The notes beneath the pieces were generated by a model that saw only the letters and a list, made by a program, of their open reading frames with translations, was not told the origin of the DNA and did no database searches. Positions 1-8,621 of a stretch of DNA of 18,313 nt are shown here, one piece after another (position 1 is the first letter of the stretch; every line of letters begins with the position of its first letter). The position numbers and the translations under genes were made by a program. The stretch is from Rikenellaceae bacterium UBA1749 (GTDB lineage Bacteria; Bacteroidota; Bacteroidia; Bacteroidales; Rikenellaceae), in the NCBI GenBank assembly GCA_002315675.1, contig DCHP01000036.1, forward strand, positions 1-18,313, in the 5' to 3' direction.

Positions 1-446
1 TTACGTAACCGGTACCGAGTTAAGGATTAAACTATAAATTTAGGATTAAGCATAATTATTCCATTCAGAGTGTCTGAATCGACACTATGTACTGGTCGTT
101 TTGACCCACCAAATAGACAAATCCATGATTATCTATTTTGGCCATTGCTGAACCATTCAGATGCAGGGATAACATCAATAGTCTGCTCCACATCTTTGAG
201 GGTTTGACTTTCACCTCCCATCTGTTTGTGAACAATACAAATAAAAATTCTTGATGCAAAGTACATAATACAGTATTTTAAAACAATTGAATTGACCTTA
301 ACAAAAAAAATGATTATTTTTACATGAAAGAGAATTGACTGTTGGGCCAGCTGTTCTTAATTGAATAGGCTGGTTTGTTGCAGATTTTGAAATACAATAA
401 AAAATAAATACAGAACAACCTTATTCGACAACCGAAAAACAGAGCG
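1..446. other. Leader region without a confident gene
   Basis: I see no convincing gene in this stretch. A 64-codon open frame on the - strand (259 down to 65) has no recognisable domain and begins with no supporting signal. A second - strand frame across the same bases reads more like a real protein for about 40 codons but contains a stop codon, so a decayed gene fragment is possible but unproven. The octamer AGGATTAA occurs at 23-30 and 42-49. The region just before 447 must hold the promoter of the sugar-acid operon, but I find no clean TAnnTTTG box there. TTTG at 374-377 could be part of a -33 element, without a matching -7 box. Confidence 0.4.
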
Positions 447-1394
447 ATGGAATACAGGAAATTAGGAAAAACCGGACTTAAGATCTCCAATCTCAGCTTT
501 GGAGCATCGTCCCTTGGGAGTGTCTTTCACGATACTCGAGAAAAAGAATCATTGGAAGCAGTGTTTGCTGCAATTGATGGAGGTATCAATTTTATTGATG
601 TAAGTCCATATTATGGACATTACAAGGCAGAGACTGTTCTCGGCAAGGCCTTACGACAAATACCAAGAGACAAATACATTCTCTCAACAAAAGTCGGCCG
701 TTATGGCAAGGATGGCGTAAATACATGGGATTATTCAGGGAAACGTGCCACTGAGAGCGTCTATGAAAGTATGGAACGTCTGGGCATTGATTATATTGAC
801 ATAATAAACGTACACGACATTGAGTTCCAGGCTGCACTTCCAGGAGGTCTTCAGAAAGTATGCGATGAAACTTTGCCTGCACTTGTCGCACTGAAGGAGA
901 AAGGCATTGTCGGACATGTAGGGATAACAGACCTGCAGTTGAAAAACCTAAAATGGGTTATTGAGCATTGTCCGGAAGGAACCGTTGAAAGTGTACTGAA
1001 TTTCTGTCATTATTGCCTTAACGATGATGAACTTCTGGATTATCTACCATTTTTTGAAAAGCATGATATCGGTGTAATAAACGCATCTCCACTTAGCATG
1101 GGACTTCTTTCCTTACGTGGAGTTCCTGACTGGCATCCAGCACCAAAGCCACTGGTAGAAGCCTGTGCAGAAGCCGCGAGGTGGTGTAATAGTCAAGGAT
1201 ATCCTATTGAGAAACTTGCTGTTCAGTTCAGTGTGGCAAACCCACGCATAGCAGGTAATCTGTTCAGTAGCGCAAATCCTGAAAATGTTCGCCGCAACAT
1301 AGAATGGGCAAATACTCCTGCAGATCCGGAGATGGTTGCCCATGTCCGTCAGATAATAGGAAATCAACAACGCGTAACATGGTGTAACTCATGA
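447..1394 (+). CDS. Aldo/keto reductase, probable L-galactose 1-dehydrogenase
   Basis: This 315-residue protein belongs to the aldo/keto reductase superfamily, a cytoplasmic NAD(P)-dependent TIM barrel. The AKR tetrad is visible as Asp51 (FIDVSPYYG), Tyr56, Lys82 (STKVG) and His123 (NVHD). The N-terminus MEYRKLGKTGLKIS is the usual first strand of the family, and the length is normal. The subgroup is the L-galactose/L-fucose dehydrogenase type, which oxidises the anomeric carbon to an aldonolactone. The stop codon overlaps the start of the lactonase gene by four bases (ATGA), and the later genes handle tagaturonate and altronate. I therefore infer L-galactose as substrate rather than L-fucose, because a 6-deoxy sugar cannot give tagaturonate. 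The B. vulgatus L-galactose dehydrogenase (Bvu0219) is the known counterpart. The family call is firm; the substrate comes from context. Confidence 0.88.
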   Translation: MEYRKLGKTGLKISNLSFGASSLGSVFHDTREKESLEAVFAAIDGGINFIDVSPYYGHYKAETVLGKALRQIPRDKYILSTKVGRYGKDGVNTWDYSGKRATESVYESMERLGIDYIDIINVHDIEFQAALPGGLQKVCDETLPALVALKEKGIVGHVGITDLQLKNLKWVIEHCPEGTVESVLNFCHYCLNDDELLDYLPFFEKHDIGVINASPLSMGLLSLRGVPDWHPAPKPLVEACAEAARWCNSQGYPIEKLAVQFSVANPRIAGNLFSSANPENVRRNIEWANTPADPEMVAHVRQIIGNQQRVTWCNS

Positions 1395-2302
1395 CAATAA
1401 TAGATACTCATAGCCACCTATGGCTTAGACAGGATACCATAGTTGATGGTAAGGAAATCCGCACACTTAAAAATGGCAGAAGCATCTTTTTTGGCGAAGA
1501 AGTCCAGATGTTGCCACCTTGGTTGATTGATGGGGAAAATTCGGCAGAAGTATTCCTGTCAAATATGGATTATGCACAGGTTGGAGCAGCTGTAGTTGTC
1601 CAGGAAATAATTGATGGCCAACAGAATGACTATCTGAAACGAGTCCAGGAAAAATACCCAACAAGATTCTTTTGCATGGGAATGCCAGAATTCCGCAATG
1701 GAAATGACTATCTCACAGAATCAATAGCCCTTATGGACAATGGATTCAGAGGTATTGCCATTCCCGGACATCGTCTGACAGGCACTCCACTGAATTCACT
1801 CGGCATGATTGAATTGTTTCAAGAAATGGAACGCAGAAATGTCATTCTTGATATCTGTCTTGCTGATAATTCAAAGCAAATTGGAGAAATGGCAGAAGTC
1901 ATTCAGAATTGCCCTGACCTGAAGGTTGCCATTGGCCATTTCGGTCTTGTAACAACTCCTCACTGGAAAGATCAGATTCTCCTTGCAAATGAGGGGAATA
2001 ATGTCATGATAGAGTCTGGCGGTATTACATGGCTGTTCAATAGTGAATTCTATCCTTACCCCTCTGCCGTCCGAAGCATCCGTGAAGCGGCAGAACTTGT
2101 TGGGATAGAGCGTCTGATGTGGGGGTCAGATTATCCACGTACCATTACAGCCATCACATACAGAATGAGTTATGATTTCATTTCAAAAAGCTCAGAATTG
2201 ACTGAAAAAGAAAAGATGCTGTTCCTTGGTGAGAATGCAAAACAATTCTACGGTTTTAATCAGTTACCTGAATTGCCGTATATTAAAAATATGTCTGAAT
2301 GA
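1391..2302 (+). CDS. COG3618 amidohydrolase, probable L-galactono-lactonase
   Basis: This 303-residue cytoplasmic protein is an amidohydrolase-superfamily enzyme of the COG3618 group, which contains sugar lactonases such as L-fucono-1,5-lactonase. It begins with the metal-binding HxH motif (His7, His9 in DTHSHLW), has a conserved His183 in the IGHFG strand, and carries the late-barrel aspartate Asp247 in WGSDYPR that activates water. It would hydrolyse the lactone made by the preceding reductase to L-galactonate. Its start codon lies inside the stop of the upstream gene and its own stop overlaps the next start by four bases, so translation is probably coupled. The corresponding B. vulgatus enzyme (Bvu0220) was shown to act on L-galactonolactones. 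Substrate assignment here is inferred from operon order. Confidence 0.86.
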   Translation: MTIIDTHSHLWLRQDTIVDGKEIRTLKNGRSIFFGEEVQMLPPWLIDGENSAEVFLSNMDYAQVGAAVVVQEIIDGQQNDYLKRVQEKYPTRFFCMGMPEFRNGNDYLTESIALMDNGFRGIAIPGHRLTGTPLNSLGMIELFQEMERRNVILDICLADNSKQIGEMAEVIQNCPDLKVAIGHFGLVTTPHWKDQILLANEGNNVMIESGGITWLFNSEFYPYPSAVRSIREAAELVGIERLMWGSDYPRTITAITYRMSYDFISKSSELTEKEKMLFLGENAKQFYGFNQLPELPYIKNMSE

Positions 2303-3324
2303 AAGCAATACAGATAAAAGGACTCCAGGAAATTGGAGTAACAGAAATAGAATCTCCCGTACAGCCTCGTGAGGGAGAAGTTCTAATACGTTTACAATAT
2401 GTAGGATTCTGCGGCTCTGACCTTAATTCATTCTTGGGCAGAAATGGCATGGCAAAGGAAAATGTTATTCCTGGTCATGAAGTTGGTGCCATTATTGATG
2501 CAGTAGGTACGAATGTACCCGAGACCCTTCGTCCTGGGATGCAGGTAACTGTCAATCCATACACTAACTGCGGTCATTGTGCGTCATGCCGCAATGGCAG
2601 GGTTAATGCATGCGAACATAACGAGACACTTGGGGTTCAACGTGATGGAGCAATGCGAGAATACATGATTCTGCCATGGCAAAAAATCATACAGGCAGAT
2701 GGGCTTGCCCCAGAAACTTGTGCCCTCATTGAGCCGATGAGTGTCGGATTCCATGCAGTAGCCAGGACTGAAGTATGTGACATTGACAAAGTAATGGTTA
2801 TCGGTTGCGGAATGGTTGGCCTCGGTGCCATTGTCCGTGCTGCCATGCGTGGGGCAACAGTAATCGCAGCAGATATTGATGATGAAAAATTAACACTGGC
2901 ACGTGAAATGGGTGCTACCTACACAATCAACACTAAGTCAGAAGATGTTCACAGGAAACTCTGCGAACTGACAGGGAACTTAGGACCTGATGTCATAATA
3001 GAAGCTGTTGGCAGTGTACCTACATATCAGTTAGCAGTCAATGAGATTGCCTTTACCGGGCGCATAGGCTGTATTGGCTACGCCAAACAGGATGCCTTGC
3101 TTCCGACACGTCTTTTTGTCCAGAAGGAGCTTGATATCCGTGGTTCACGCAATGCCATGCCAAGTGATTTTAATGCAGTGATACAATATCTCCTCAGAGG
3201 CAGTTGTCCTATTGACAAACTGATTTCACGCATTATTTCACCGGACTCCGTTCAGTCTGCTATGGAATACTGGATGCAGAATCCTGGCAAAGTGTTTAGA
3301 ATTCTTTGCAAATGGGGTAATTAA
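2299..3324 (+). CDS. Zinc-dependent alcohol dehydrogenase, probable L-galactonate 5-dehydrogenase
   Basis: This 341-residue medium-chain dehydrogenase/reductase has both zinc sites. The catalytic site includes Cys38 (GFCGSD) and His60-Glu61 (PGHEVG). The structural site is the four-cysteine lobe Cys91, Cys94, Cys97 and Cys105. The Rossmann glycine motif GCGMVGLGA (about 169-177) is followed by an acidic residue at the end of the second strand (AADID), which favours NAD+ over NADP+. Related enzymes are sorbitol and threonine dehydrogenases and E. coli LgoD (YjjN), which oxidises L-galactonate to D-tagaturonate. The position between a sugar lactonase and tagaturonate reductase makes that reaction the best assignment. 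The start overlaps the lactonase stop by four bases, and an 11-base gap separates it from the next gene. Confidence 0.86.
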   Translation: MKAIQIKGLQEIGVTEIESPVQPREGEVLIRLQYVGFCGSDLNSFLGRNGMAKENVIPGHEVGAIIDAVGTNVPETLRPGMQVTVNPYTNCGHCASCRNGRVNACEHNETLGVQRDGAMREYMILPWQKIIQADGLAPETCALIEPMSVGFHAVARTEVCDIDKVMVIGCGMVGLGAIVRAAMRGATVIAADIDDEKLTLAREMGATYTINTKSEDVHRKLCELTGNLGPDVIIEAVGSVPTYQLAVNEIAFTGRIGCIGYAKQDALLPTRLFVQKELDIRGSRNAMPSDFNAVIQYLLRGSCPIDKLISRIISPDSVQSAMEYWMQNPGKVFRILCKWGN

Positions 3325-3335
3325 GATAGAAAACT

Positions 3336-4568
3336 ATGAATTTAGACAAGGTACGTATTCTCCAATATGGTGAAGGGAATTTCCTCAGGGCATTCGTTGA
3401 CTGGATGATGGTTCCCGACAGTATTGTTGTTGTTAAACCTCGGCCTGGGAAAGGCCTGGAACGTTTACTTCAATGTAATTGCAAGTACAATATCCGGTTC
3501 CAGGGAATAAGCAACGGAGAAACAATAGACAATATAGAGTCTGTAAACAGTATAGCGGGCGCAGTCAATCCTTATGAGGAATATGAAAAGTATTTACAGC
3601 TTGCCCAGCTTCCCGGACTCCAGCTTATAGTAAGCAACACTACTGAAGCAGGTATTCAGTATGATTCCTCATGCCTGTTTTCAGACAGACCTGCTCTCAG
3701 TTACCCTGGAAAACTTACACAGTTTTTATATCATCGCTGGAAACATTTCAATGGAGATCCTTCAAAAGGTATTATTATTCTTCCATGCGAACTTATCTTC
3801 CACAACGGGAAAGAATTGAAGCGATGCATTGATCAGTATATCAATAGTTGGAACCTTGAAAGTGGATTCTCTGACTGGCTATCAGAATGTTGCCATGTCT
3901 ATAATACGCTTGTTGACCGTATTGTCCCAGGGGGAGATGATCCTTCTGTCGTAAAAGCCGAACCATATCATCTTTGGGTTATTGAGGCTTCCGATGAAAT
4001 CAAAAAGAGTATGCCGCTCCGCAATCTGGATTTCAATATTCTATTTACCTCAGATGAGCAGCCATACCATCAACGTAAGGTAACGCTACTGAATGGTCCT
4101 CATACTGCTCTGTCTGCTGTTGGTCACCTTGCCGGACTTGAAACAGTACGTGATTGCATGGTTCATCCTGTTGTCGGTTCCTATGTAGAGAAAGTGATGA
4201 TGCAGGAACTGCTTCCAACAATTCAGCTTCCGGAAAGGGAACTCATGGAATTTGCTCAAAACGTAAAAGAACGTTTTCTTAATCCATATTCCCACCATTT
4301 ACTCAAGAGTATAATGCTTAACAACCTTGCCAAATATCGGACCCGCGATCTTCCTGCTATCCACTGGCACATGGAACATGGAAACGTTCTGCCTAAAGCC
4401 TTGACCATTGCACTTGCAGCCAACCTGATTTGTGCAGGGTATGGTGCCGAAGCCTTATCAGACTTGTCTATCTGGGGTGAAGACCTTACATTGATTCCAG
4501 GGCTAAATGATGCAGTAAAAGGCTATATTAACAGAATCAACAACAAAGGTATACTTTCTATTTTATGA
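3336..4568 (+). CDS. uxaB: Tagaturonate reductase (altronate oxidoreductase), mannitol dehydrogenase family
   Basis: The protein (410 residues) is a polyol-specific long-chain dehydrogenase that would reduce D-tagaturonate to D-altronate with NADH. The N-terminal nucleotide-binding strand reads ILQYGEGNFLRAFVDW. The catalytic Lys-x4-Asn-x2-His signature is intact as Lys248, Asn253 and His256 in KVTLLNGPHTA, and SNTTEAGI near residue 100 is another family block. It is clearly shorter than E. coli UxaB (483 residues); the N-terminal domain looks compact, with few residues between the first helix and the VVVKPRPG strand. It shares a four-base overlap (ATGA) with uxaA. The partner upstream makes tagaturonate and the one downstream consumes altronate, which supports the name. 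A fructuronate reductase (UxuB) reading is less likely because the dehydratase is UxaA rather than UxuA. Confidence 0.85.
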   Translation: MNLDKVRILQYGEGNFLRAFVDWMMVPDSIVVVKPRPGKGLERLLQCNCKYNIRFQGISNGETIDNIESVNSIAGAVNPYEEYEKYLQLAQLPGLQLIVSNTTEAGIQYDSSCLFSDRPALSYPGKLTQFLYHRWKHFNGDPSKGIIILPCELIFHNGKELKRCIDQYINSWNLESGFSDWLSECCHVYNTLVDRIVPGGDDPSVVKAEPYHLWVIEASDEIKKSMPLRNLDFNILFTSDEQPYHQRKVTLLNGPHTALSAVGHLAGLETVRDCMVHPVVGSYVEKVMMQELLPTIQLPERELMEFAQNVKERFLNPYSHHLLKSIMLNNLAKYRTRDLPAIHWHMEHGNVLPKALTIALAANLICAGYGAEALSDLSIWGEDLTLIPGLNDAVKGYINRINNKGILSIL

Positions 4569-5977
4569 TAATCCATCCCGAAGATAATGTAGAGGTTCTT
4601 ATAGAAGCACAAGAAGGAATCCCTGCCGGTCATAAGATTGCACTATATGATATAAAAAAAGGCGAAAACATAGTGAAATATGGTTTCCCTATAGGACATG
4701 CAACCTGCGATATTTCAAAAGGTGAGTGGATACATAGTCACAATCTGAAAACAAACCTTTCAGGGACCCTTGAATATCAGTACAATCCACAGATTAAGAC
4801 AAAAGTATCGGAATCTGAAAAAGAATCTATAGGTTTTCTTGGTTATATTCGAGAAGATGGAAAGGCTGGCGTACGCAATGAAATATGGATTCTGCCTACT
4901 GTTGGATGCGTTGCAGACCTGGCAAGCGAACTTGCAAGGGAAATACAGACTGAGACATCACTTACAGTCCGCAGTTTTCCACATACATTCGGCTGTTCAC
5001 AACTTGGTGATGACCATGAAAATACACGACACATCCTATCTGCCCTTGCCCGTCATCCAAATGCCGGTGGAGTCCTGATTCTTGGACTAGGGTGTGAAAA
5101 CAACCAGATAAGTGAACTACGCACAATTATCAATTCTCCAAGAGTCCGTTTCCTTGAAACTCAAAAGGTTGATGACGAACGCGAAACATCACTTGCTCTA
5201 CTTAGGGAATTGATAAAAAATGCTGAAGCGCAGCAAAGGAGTATACAGCCTCTGTCAAAGCTCTGTATTGGACTGAAATGCGGAGGAAGCGATGGATTTT
5301 CTGGAATTACGGCAAACCCTTTGCTTGGCAGATTCTCGGACTGGCTTATCCAGAAGGGAGGATCAACAATACTTACAGAAGTTCCTGAAATGTTCGGCGC
5401 AGAGACAATACTTATGAATCGTTGCGGCAATCTCACCATTTTTCACGATGTTGTCAACCTTATCAATGACTTCAAGAATTATTATCTCAGCCATAATCTG
5501 CCCGTAGGAGAAAATCCGTCTCCAGGAAACAAGGAAGGAGGTATCACTACACTTGAGGAAAAATCTCTTGGGTGCATACAAAAAGGTGGGACAAGCCCAG
5601 TCAATGGAGTTCTAAAATATGCAGAAGCAATAGAACAGACAGGCCTTAACCTTCTATGTGCCCCTGGTAATGACCTTGTCGCAAGCACTGCCCTTGCTGC
5701 CGCCGGATGTCAGATTATACTATTCACTACCGGGCGTGGTACTCCTTTCGGGACTTGCGTCCCAACAATAAAGGTCAGCACCAACAGTCAGCTTGCCAGC
5801 CATAAACCACACTGGGTTGACTTTGACGCCGGTCGTCTGCTTGGCAATATGACAATGAATGAAATGCTTGATGAATTCATTCAGCTTGTAATGCGAAAAG
5901 TGGATGGCGAACTTACATTGAATGAAGTCCACCACCAGTCAAGCATTGCCATCTGGAAAAATGGTGTCACTTTGTAA
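4565..5977 (+). CDS. uxaA: Altronate dehydratase (UxaA family)
   Basis: This 470-residue protein dehydrates D-altronate to 2-keto-3-deoxy-D-gluconate in the cytoplasm. The N-terminal SAF domain (about residues 1-75) contains the histidines expected for metal binding (AGHK, IGHATCD, GEWIHSHN). The large C-terminal domain starts at GFLGYIREDGKAGVRNE (about 90-106). It carries the conserved blocks HTFGCSQLGDDHE, GLGCENNQ, LKCGGSDGFSGITANP and FTTGRGTPFG, with cysteines likely to ligand iron. SAF and catalytic parts are fused, as in E. coli UxaA, and the length is close to normal. It is the last gene of the operon. The product would need KDG kinase and KDPG aldolase encoded elsewhere. The family call is firm; galactarate dehydratase is related but has a different sequence context. 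Confidence 0.92.
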   Translation: MIIHPEDNVEVLIEAQEGIPAGHKIALYDIKKGENIVKYGFPIGHATCDISKGEWIHSHNLKTNLSGTLEYQYNPQIKTKVSESEKESIGFLGYIREDGKAGVRNEIWILPTVGCVADLASELAREIQTETSLTVRSFPHTFGCSQLGDDHENTRHILSALARHPNAGGVLILGLGCENNQISELRTIINSPRVRFLETQKVDDERETSLALLRELIKNAEAQQRSIQPLSKLCIGLKCGGSDGFSGITANPLLGRFSDWLIQKGGSTILTEVPEMFGAETILMNRCGNLTIFHDVVNLINDFKNYYLSHNLPVGENPSPGNKEGGITTLEEKSLGCIQKGGTSPVNGVLKYAEAIEQTGLNLLCAPGNDLVASTALAAAGCQIILFTTGRGTPFGTCVPTIKVSTNSQLASHKPHWVDFDAGRLLGNMTMNEMLDEFIQLVMRKVDGELTLNEVHHQSSIAIWKNGVTL

Positions 5978-6003
5978 AGCACCATTAAACTGAATAGCAT
6001 TTT

Positions 6004-6093
6004 CTATCCCAAGTTCAACTACATCCATGAAAACTCACATATAGTTCGCCATCTGCAAACATTTTCATAGTCCAGATACACTATTTGGGATAG
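6004..6093. repeat. Nine-base inverted repeat in the convergent intergenic region
   Basis: The 182 bases between the ends of uxaA and the GH92 gene hold no gene that I can see. CTATCCCAA at 6004-6012 is repeated in inverse orientation as TTGGGATAG at 6085-6093. The right arm also sits in a small local hairpin (GATAC at 6075-6079 with GTATC at 6093-6097, inner TAT/ATA). No run of T follows on either strand, so this is a poor rho-independent terminator. It could be structured 3' RNA for both converging transcripts. Confidence 0.25.
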
Positions 6094-6159
6094 TATCAAG
6101 TTGCAATCCAAGGTGGGATGCTATGCCATTACGTGATATTACCGGGTTATGGATTATGT

Positions 6160-8454
6160 CTACTCACTGAAAGCTGAAGGAGAAGGTTCTGGACCTAGAT
6201 AAATTTCAAGGGTTGCACCTTTGGAGATTTCATCCCATGATATCTGAGGTTTTGAAAGTGGTCTGCCATTTATCTCAGCCTTCTGAATATAGATATTTTC
6301 AGGGGACTGGTCGTGTGCTATGACTGTGAATCTATTTCCTGTAGAATACTTGGAATCAAGGATGAATTCTACTTTATCAAATAAAGGAGATGTTATTTCA
6401 AATAAATTATCCCCAGGGCAGATTGGATGGATTCCAGCAGCTGAAAGGACATACCACGCTGACATCTGTCCACAGTCATCATTACCGCAAATACCTCTAA
6501 TAGCATTAAAATAGGCATTATTACAAATCATACGGGTCCATTTTTGAGTCAGCCATGGAGCTCCTATATGATTGAACAGGAATGGAACAAAATGGACAGG
6601 TTCATTTGAATGGTTGTAATACTTGTTCCATACAAAATTTTCAGGGGTCTTATTGAAGAACTCTTCCAGATCAGCCAAAGCCTTTTCCCTACCACCCATA
6701 AGTTCTACCATACCATTTATATCATGAGGTACAAACCATCCCTGCTGGTATGGATTACTTTCAACACATCCATATCCAAAATGGGTCCTGTCTCCATCCT
6801 TTGGCCATGCTCCCCATGTGCTATCAGCATTTCTAGGGCGGAACCATCCTACTTCCGTATCAAAAATATTCCTGTACGACTGTGCTTTTTTATTGTAGAA
6901 CTCAGCTCTCTCATCCTTGCCAAGCATAGATGCAAATTTTGAAAGACACCAGTCATGATATGCACACTCAAGTGTTACGGAAATGGAACCAGGGTAAAAC
7001 ATAAGATTTGAATCAATACCTATCTGAGATGTTGTTTCACATTCTCTGAATGCTTTTTCCACATCAAAGTTTCCTATTCCTTTTGCATACGCATCAGCTA
7101 TTACACTTAATGCAGGATTCCCTACCATGCAGCCTGAGTAGGCATTGACAAATTCCCAACGTTCAAGATAGCCTTTCCCCGATTCATCGGCAAGTTCAAC
7201 CAGTGAATTTATCATATCATTGGTGATATCTGGATATATTATGTTAAGAAGTGGCATCTGACTCCTAAATACATCCCATCCACTGAAAATTGTACGTTTC
7301 TGGAAAGGAATTCCAGGGTTATGCACCTTGCCGTCACCTCCGACATACCGTCCATCAACATCTGAAAAAAGTCGAGGATCTATCATACAATGGTAAAGTG
7401 AGGTATAGAAAATAGTATCCTGAACAGGTGTTCCCCCATAAACTTTTACCTTATCAAAAGCTTCATTCCAAAGTTCTCTTGCATCTGAATATATTTCATC
7501 GAAAGATTTATCAGATATCTCCTTTCTTAGATTATTCCTGGCACCATCAACATCGACAAAAGAAATACCCACTTTCATTGTTATCTTTTCACCCGCTGAT
7601 TTTTTCGGGAACTCTGAATAGAAACCAATATGAGTTCCGTCAAGTTTTGTAGCATTTCTTATTATCCTGGCTGATGAAAATATCTTCTGCAATTCGGGTT
7701 TTACTATATCATTATTCTTTCTTCTCTGATTAGGTGAGATATCTGCGCTCCAGAAACCATATGAAGTGAATGGTGTATCAAACTCTGCACAGAAATATAC
7801 CGTATAATCGGCTTTCCCTACACCATTTCCCCATCCTCCACATTTTGGAGTACATTTCATCCATCCTTCTATTGTCCTGTTGTCAACAACATTTATAGAC
7901 TGAAAATCGGAGGAGCCTGCAACTCTTCGCGCAAGATCTATCTGAACACGGGAAGTTCCGGACTCTGGGAATGTAAACCGTAGAGCGCCACTATGCTGCG
8001 CTGCAGTAGCCTCAACAAGAATATCATAATCAGAAAGGTGTACACTATAATACCCCGCTTTAGCTATTTCTGATGATTTGTCAAAGTTAGAACGCCATCC
8101 CCTTATCGACCCATCAAAAGAACCTGCGAAGGTGTATAATGAGTCCCCGCATGTCGGCATGACAAGAAAATTACCGAAATCACCATACCAGCCGATACCA
8201 CTCATCTGGGTAAATGCAAACCCTTCTATTGTCTTATGTTCCGAACTATACCCTGGTCCATTGTCACCACCAGTGATTGTATTGGGATTGACTTGAACCA
8301 TTCCCCATGGTGTTGTGGCACCGGGAAATGTTTTACCTGCATCCTCACCTTGAGTTGATGTTCCTATGAAAGGATTTACGTAATCCGCATATTCACATTT
8401 ATTTGAACATGACACTAAACATGCCAGAACTATAATAATAGAATTTATTTTCAT
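6160..8454 (-). CDS. GH92 alpha-mannosidase lipoprotein
   Basis: This 764-residue protein is a calcium-dependent inverting exo-alpha-mannosidase of glycoside hydrolase family 92. It opens with a lipoprotein signal peptide whose lipobox LVSC puts the modified Cys at residue 16, so it is exported and lipid-anchored. The start of the mature domain, YVNPFIGT with KTFPGATTPWGMVQ (about 25-54), is the family hallmark. The likely acid Glu565 lies in GCVESNPYQQGW. The aspartate-rich motif GNDDCGQMSAWYV (about 657-669) holds the catalytic base. The length is typical. It follows the GH31 gene on the same strand after a 167-base gap, and the two may share a transcript. Linkage preference (alpha-1,2, 1,3 or 1,6; N-glycan or yeast mannan) cannot be read from the sequence with confidence. 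Confidence 0.95.
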   Translation of the reverse strand: MKINSIIIVLACLVSCSNKCEYADYVNPFIGTSTQGEDAGKTFPGATTPWGMVQVNPNTITGGDNGPGYSSEHKTIEGFAFTQMSGIGWYGDFGNFLVMPTCGDSLYTFAGSFDGSIRGWRSNFDKSSEIAKAGYYSVHLSDYDILVEATAAQHSGALRFTFPESGTSRVQIDLARRVAGSSDFQSINVVDNRTIEGWMKCTPKCGGWGNGVGKADYTVYFCAEFDTPFTSYGFWSADISPNQRRKNNDIVKPELQKIFSSARIIRNATKLDGTHIGFYSEFPKKSAGEKITMKVGISFVDVDGARNNLRKEISDKSFDEIYSDARELWNEAFDKVKVYGGTPVQDTIFYTSLYHCMIDPRLFSDVDGRYVGGDGKVHNPGIPFQKRTIFSGWDVFRSQMPLLNIIYPDITNDMINSLVELADESGKGYLERWEFVNAYSGCMVGNPALSVIADAYAKGIGNFDVEKAFRECETTSQIGIDSNLMFYPGSISVTLECAYHDWCLSKFASMLGKDERAEFYNKKAQSYRNIFDTEVGWFRPRNADSTWGAWPKDGDRTHFGYGCVESNPYQQGWFVPHDINGMVELMGGREKALADLEEFFNKTPENFVWNKYYNHSNEPVHFVPFLFNHIGAPWLTQKWTRMICNNAYFNAIRGICGNDDCGQMSAWYVLSAAGIHPICPGDNLFEITSPLFDKVEFILDSKYSTGNRFTVIAHDQSPENIYIQKAEINGRPLSKPQISWDEISKGATLEIYLGPEPSPSAFSE

Positions 8455-8473
8455 AAATCTGATATTTGTTGAT

Positions 8474-8515
8474 AAAGGACCTAATACAATTGGGCAATTG
8501 AAAATTGAAAGGACC
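8474..8515. promoter_or_regulatory. Operator-like cluster upstream of the GH92 gene
   Basis: Two copies of AAAGGACC (8474-8481 and 8508-8515) flank two adjacent CAATTG palindromes at 8487-8492 and 8495-8500, separated by GG. The cluster lies 20-61 bases upstream of the GH92 start codon and downstream of the GH31 stop codon. It could be a regulator binding site or part of a GH92 promoter, but no clean TAnnTTTG box is present. This is seen in sequence; the function is a guess. Confidence 0.25.
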
Positions 8516-8621
8516 GTCTAAAACAGAACCATTCGGCACTTCTATTCAGTAAGTTGCGTACTCTTTTCAGGTACGTTTGCTACAAGGATTGGAACGTAAT
8601 TAGCCTACGGTAATTGTTACT

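Noticed and set aside
21..50. AGGATTAA direct repeat as an operator or attachment site
   Set aside because: Only two short copies in AT-rich sequence far from any start codon; easily due to chance.
447..3324. Oxidative L-fucose pathway (fucose dehydrogenase, fuconolactonase, later steps)
   Set aside because: The first two families also serve L-fucose, but no fuconate dehydratase is present and the operon ends in tagaturonate reductase and altronate dehydratase, which require a 6-hydroxyl sugar acid.
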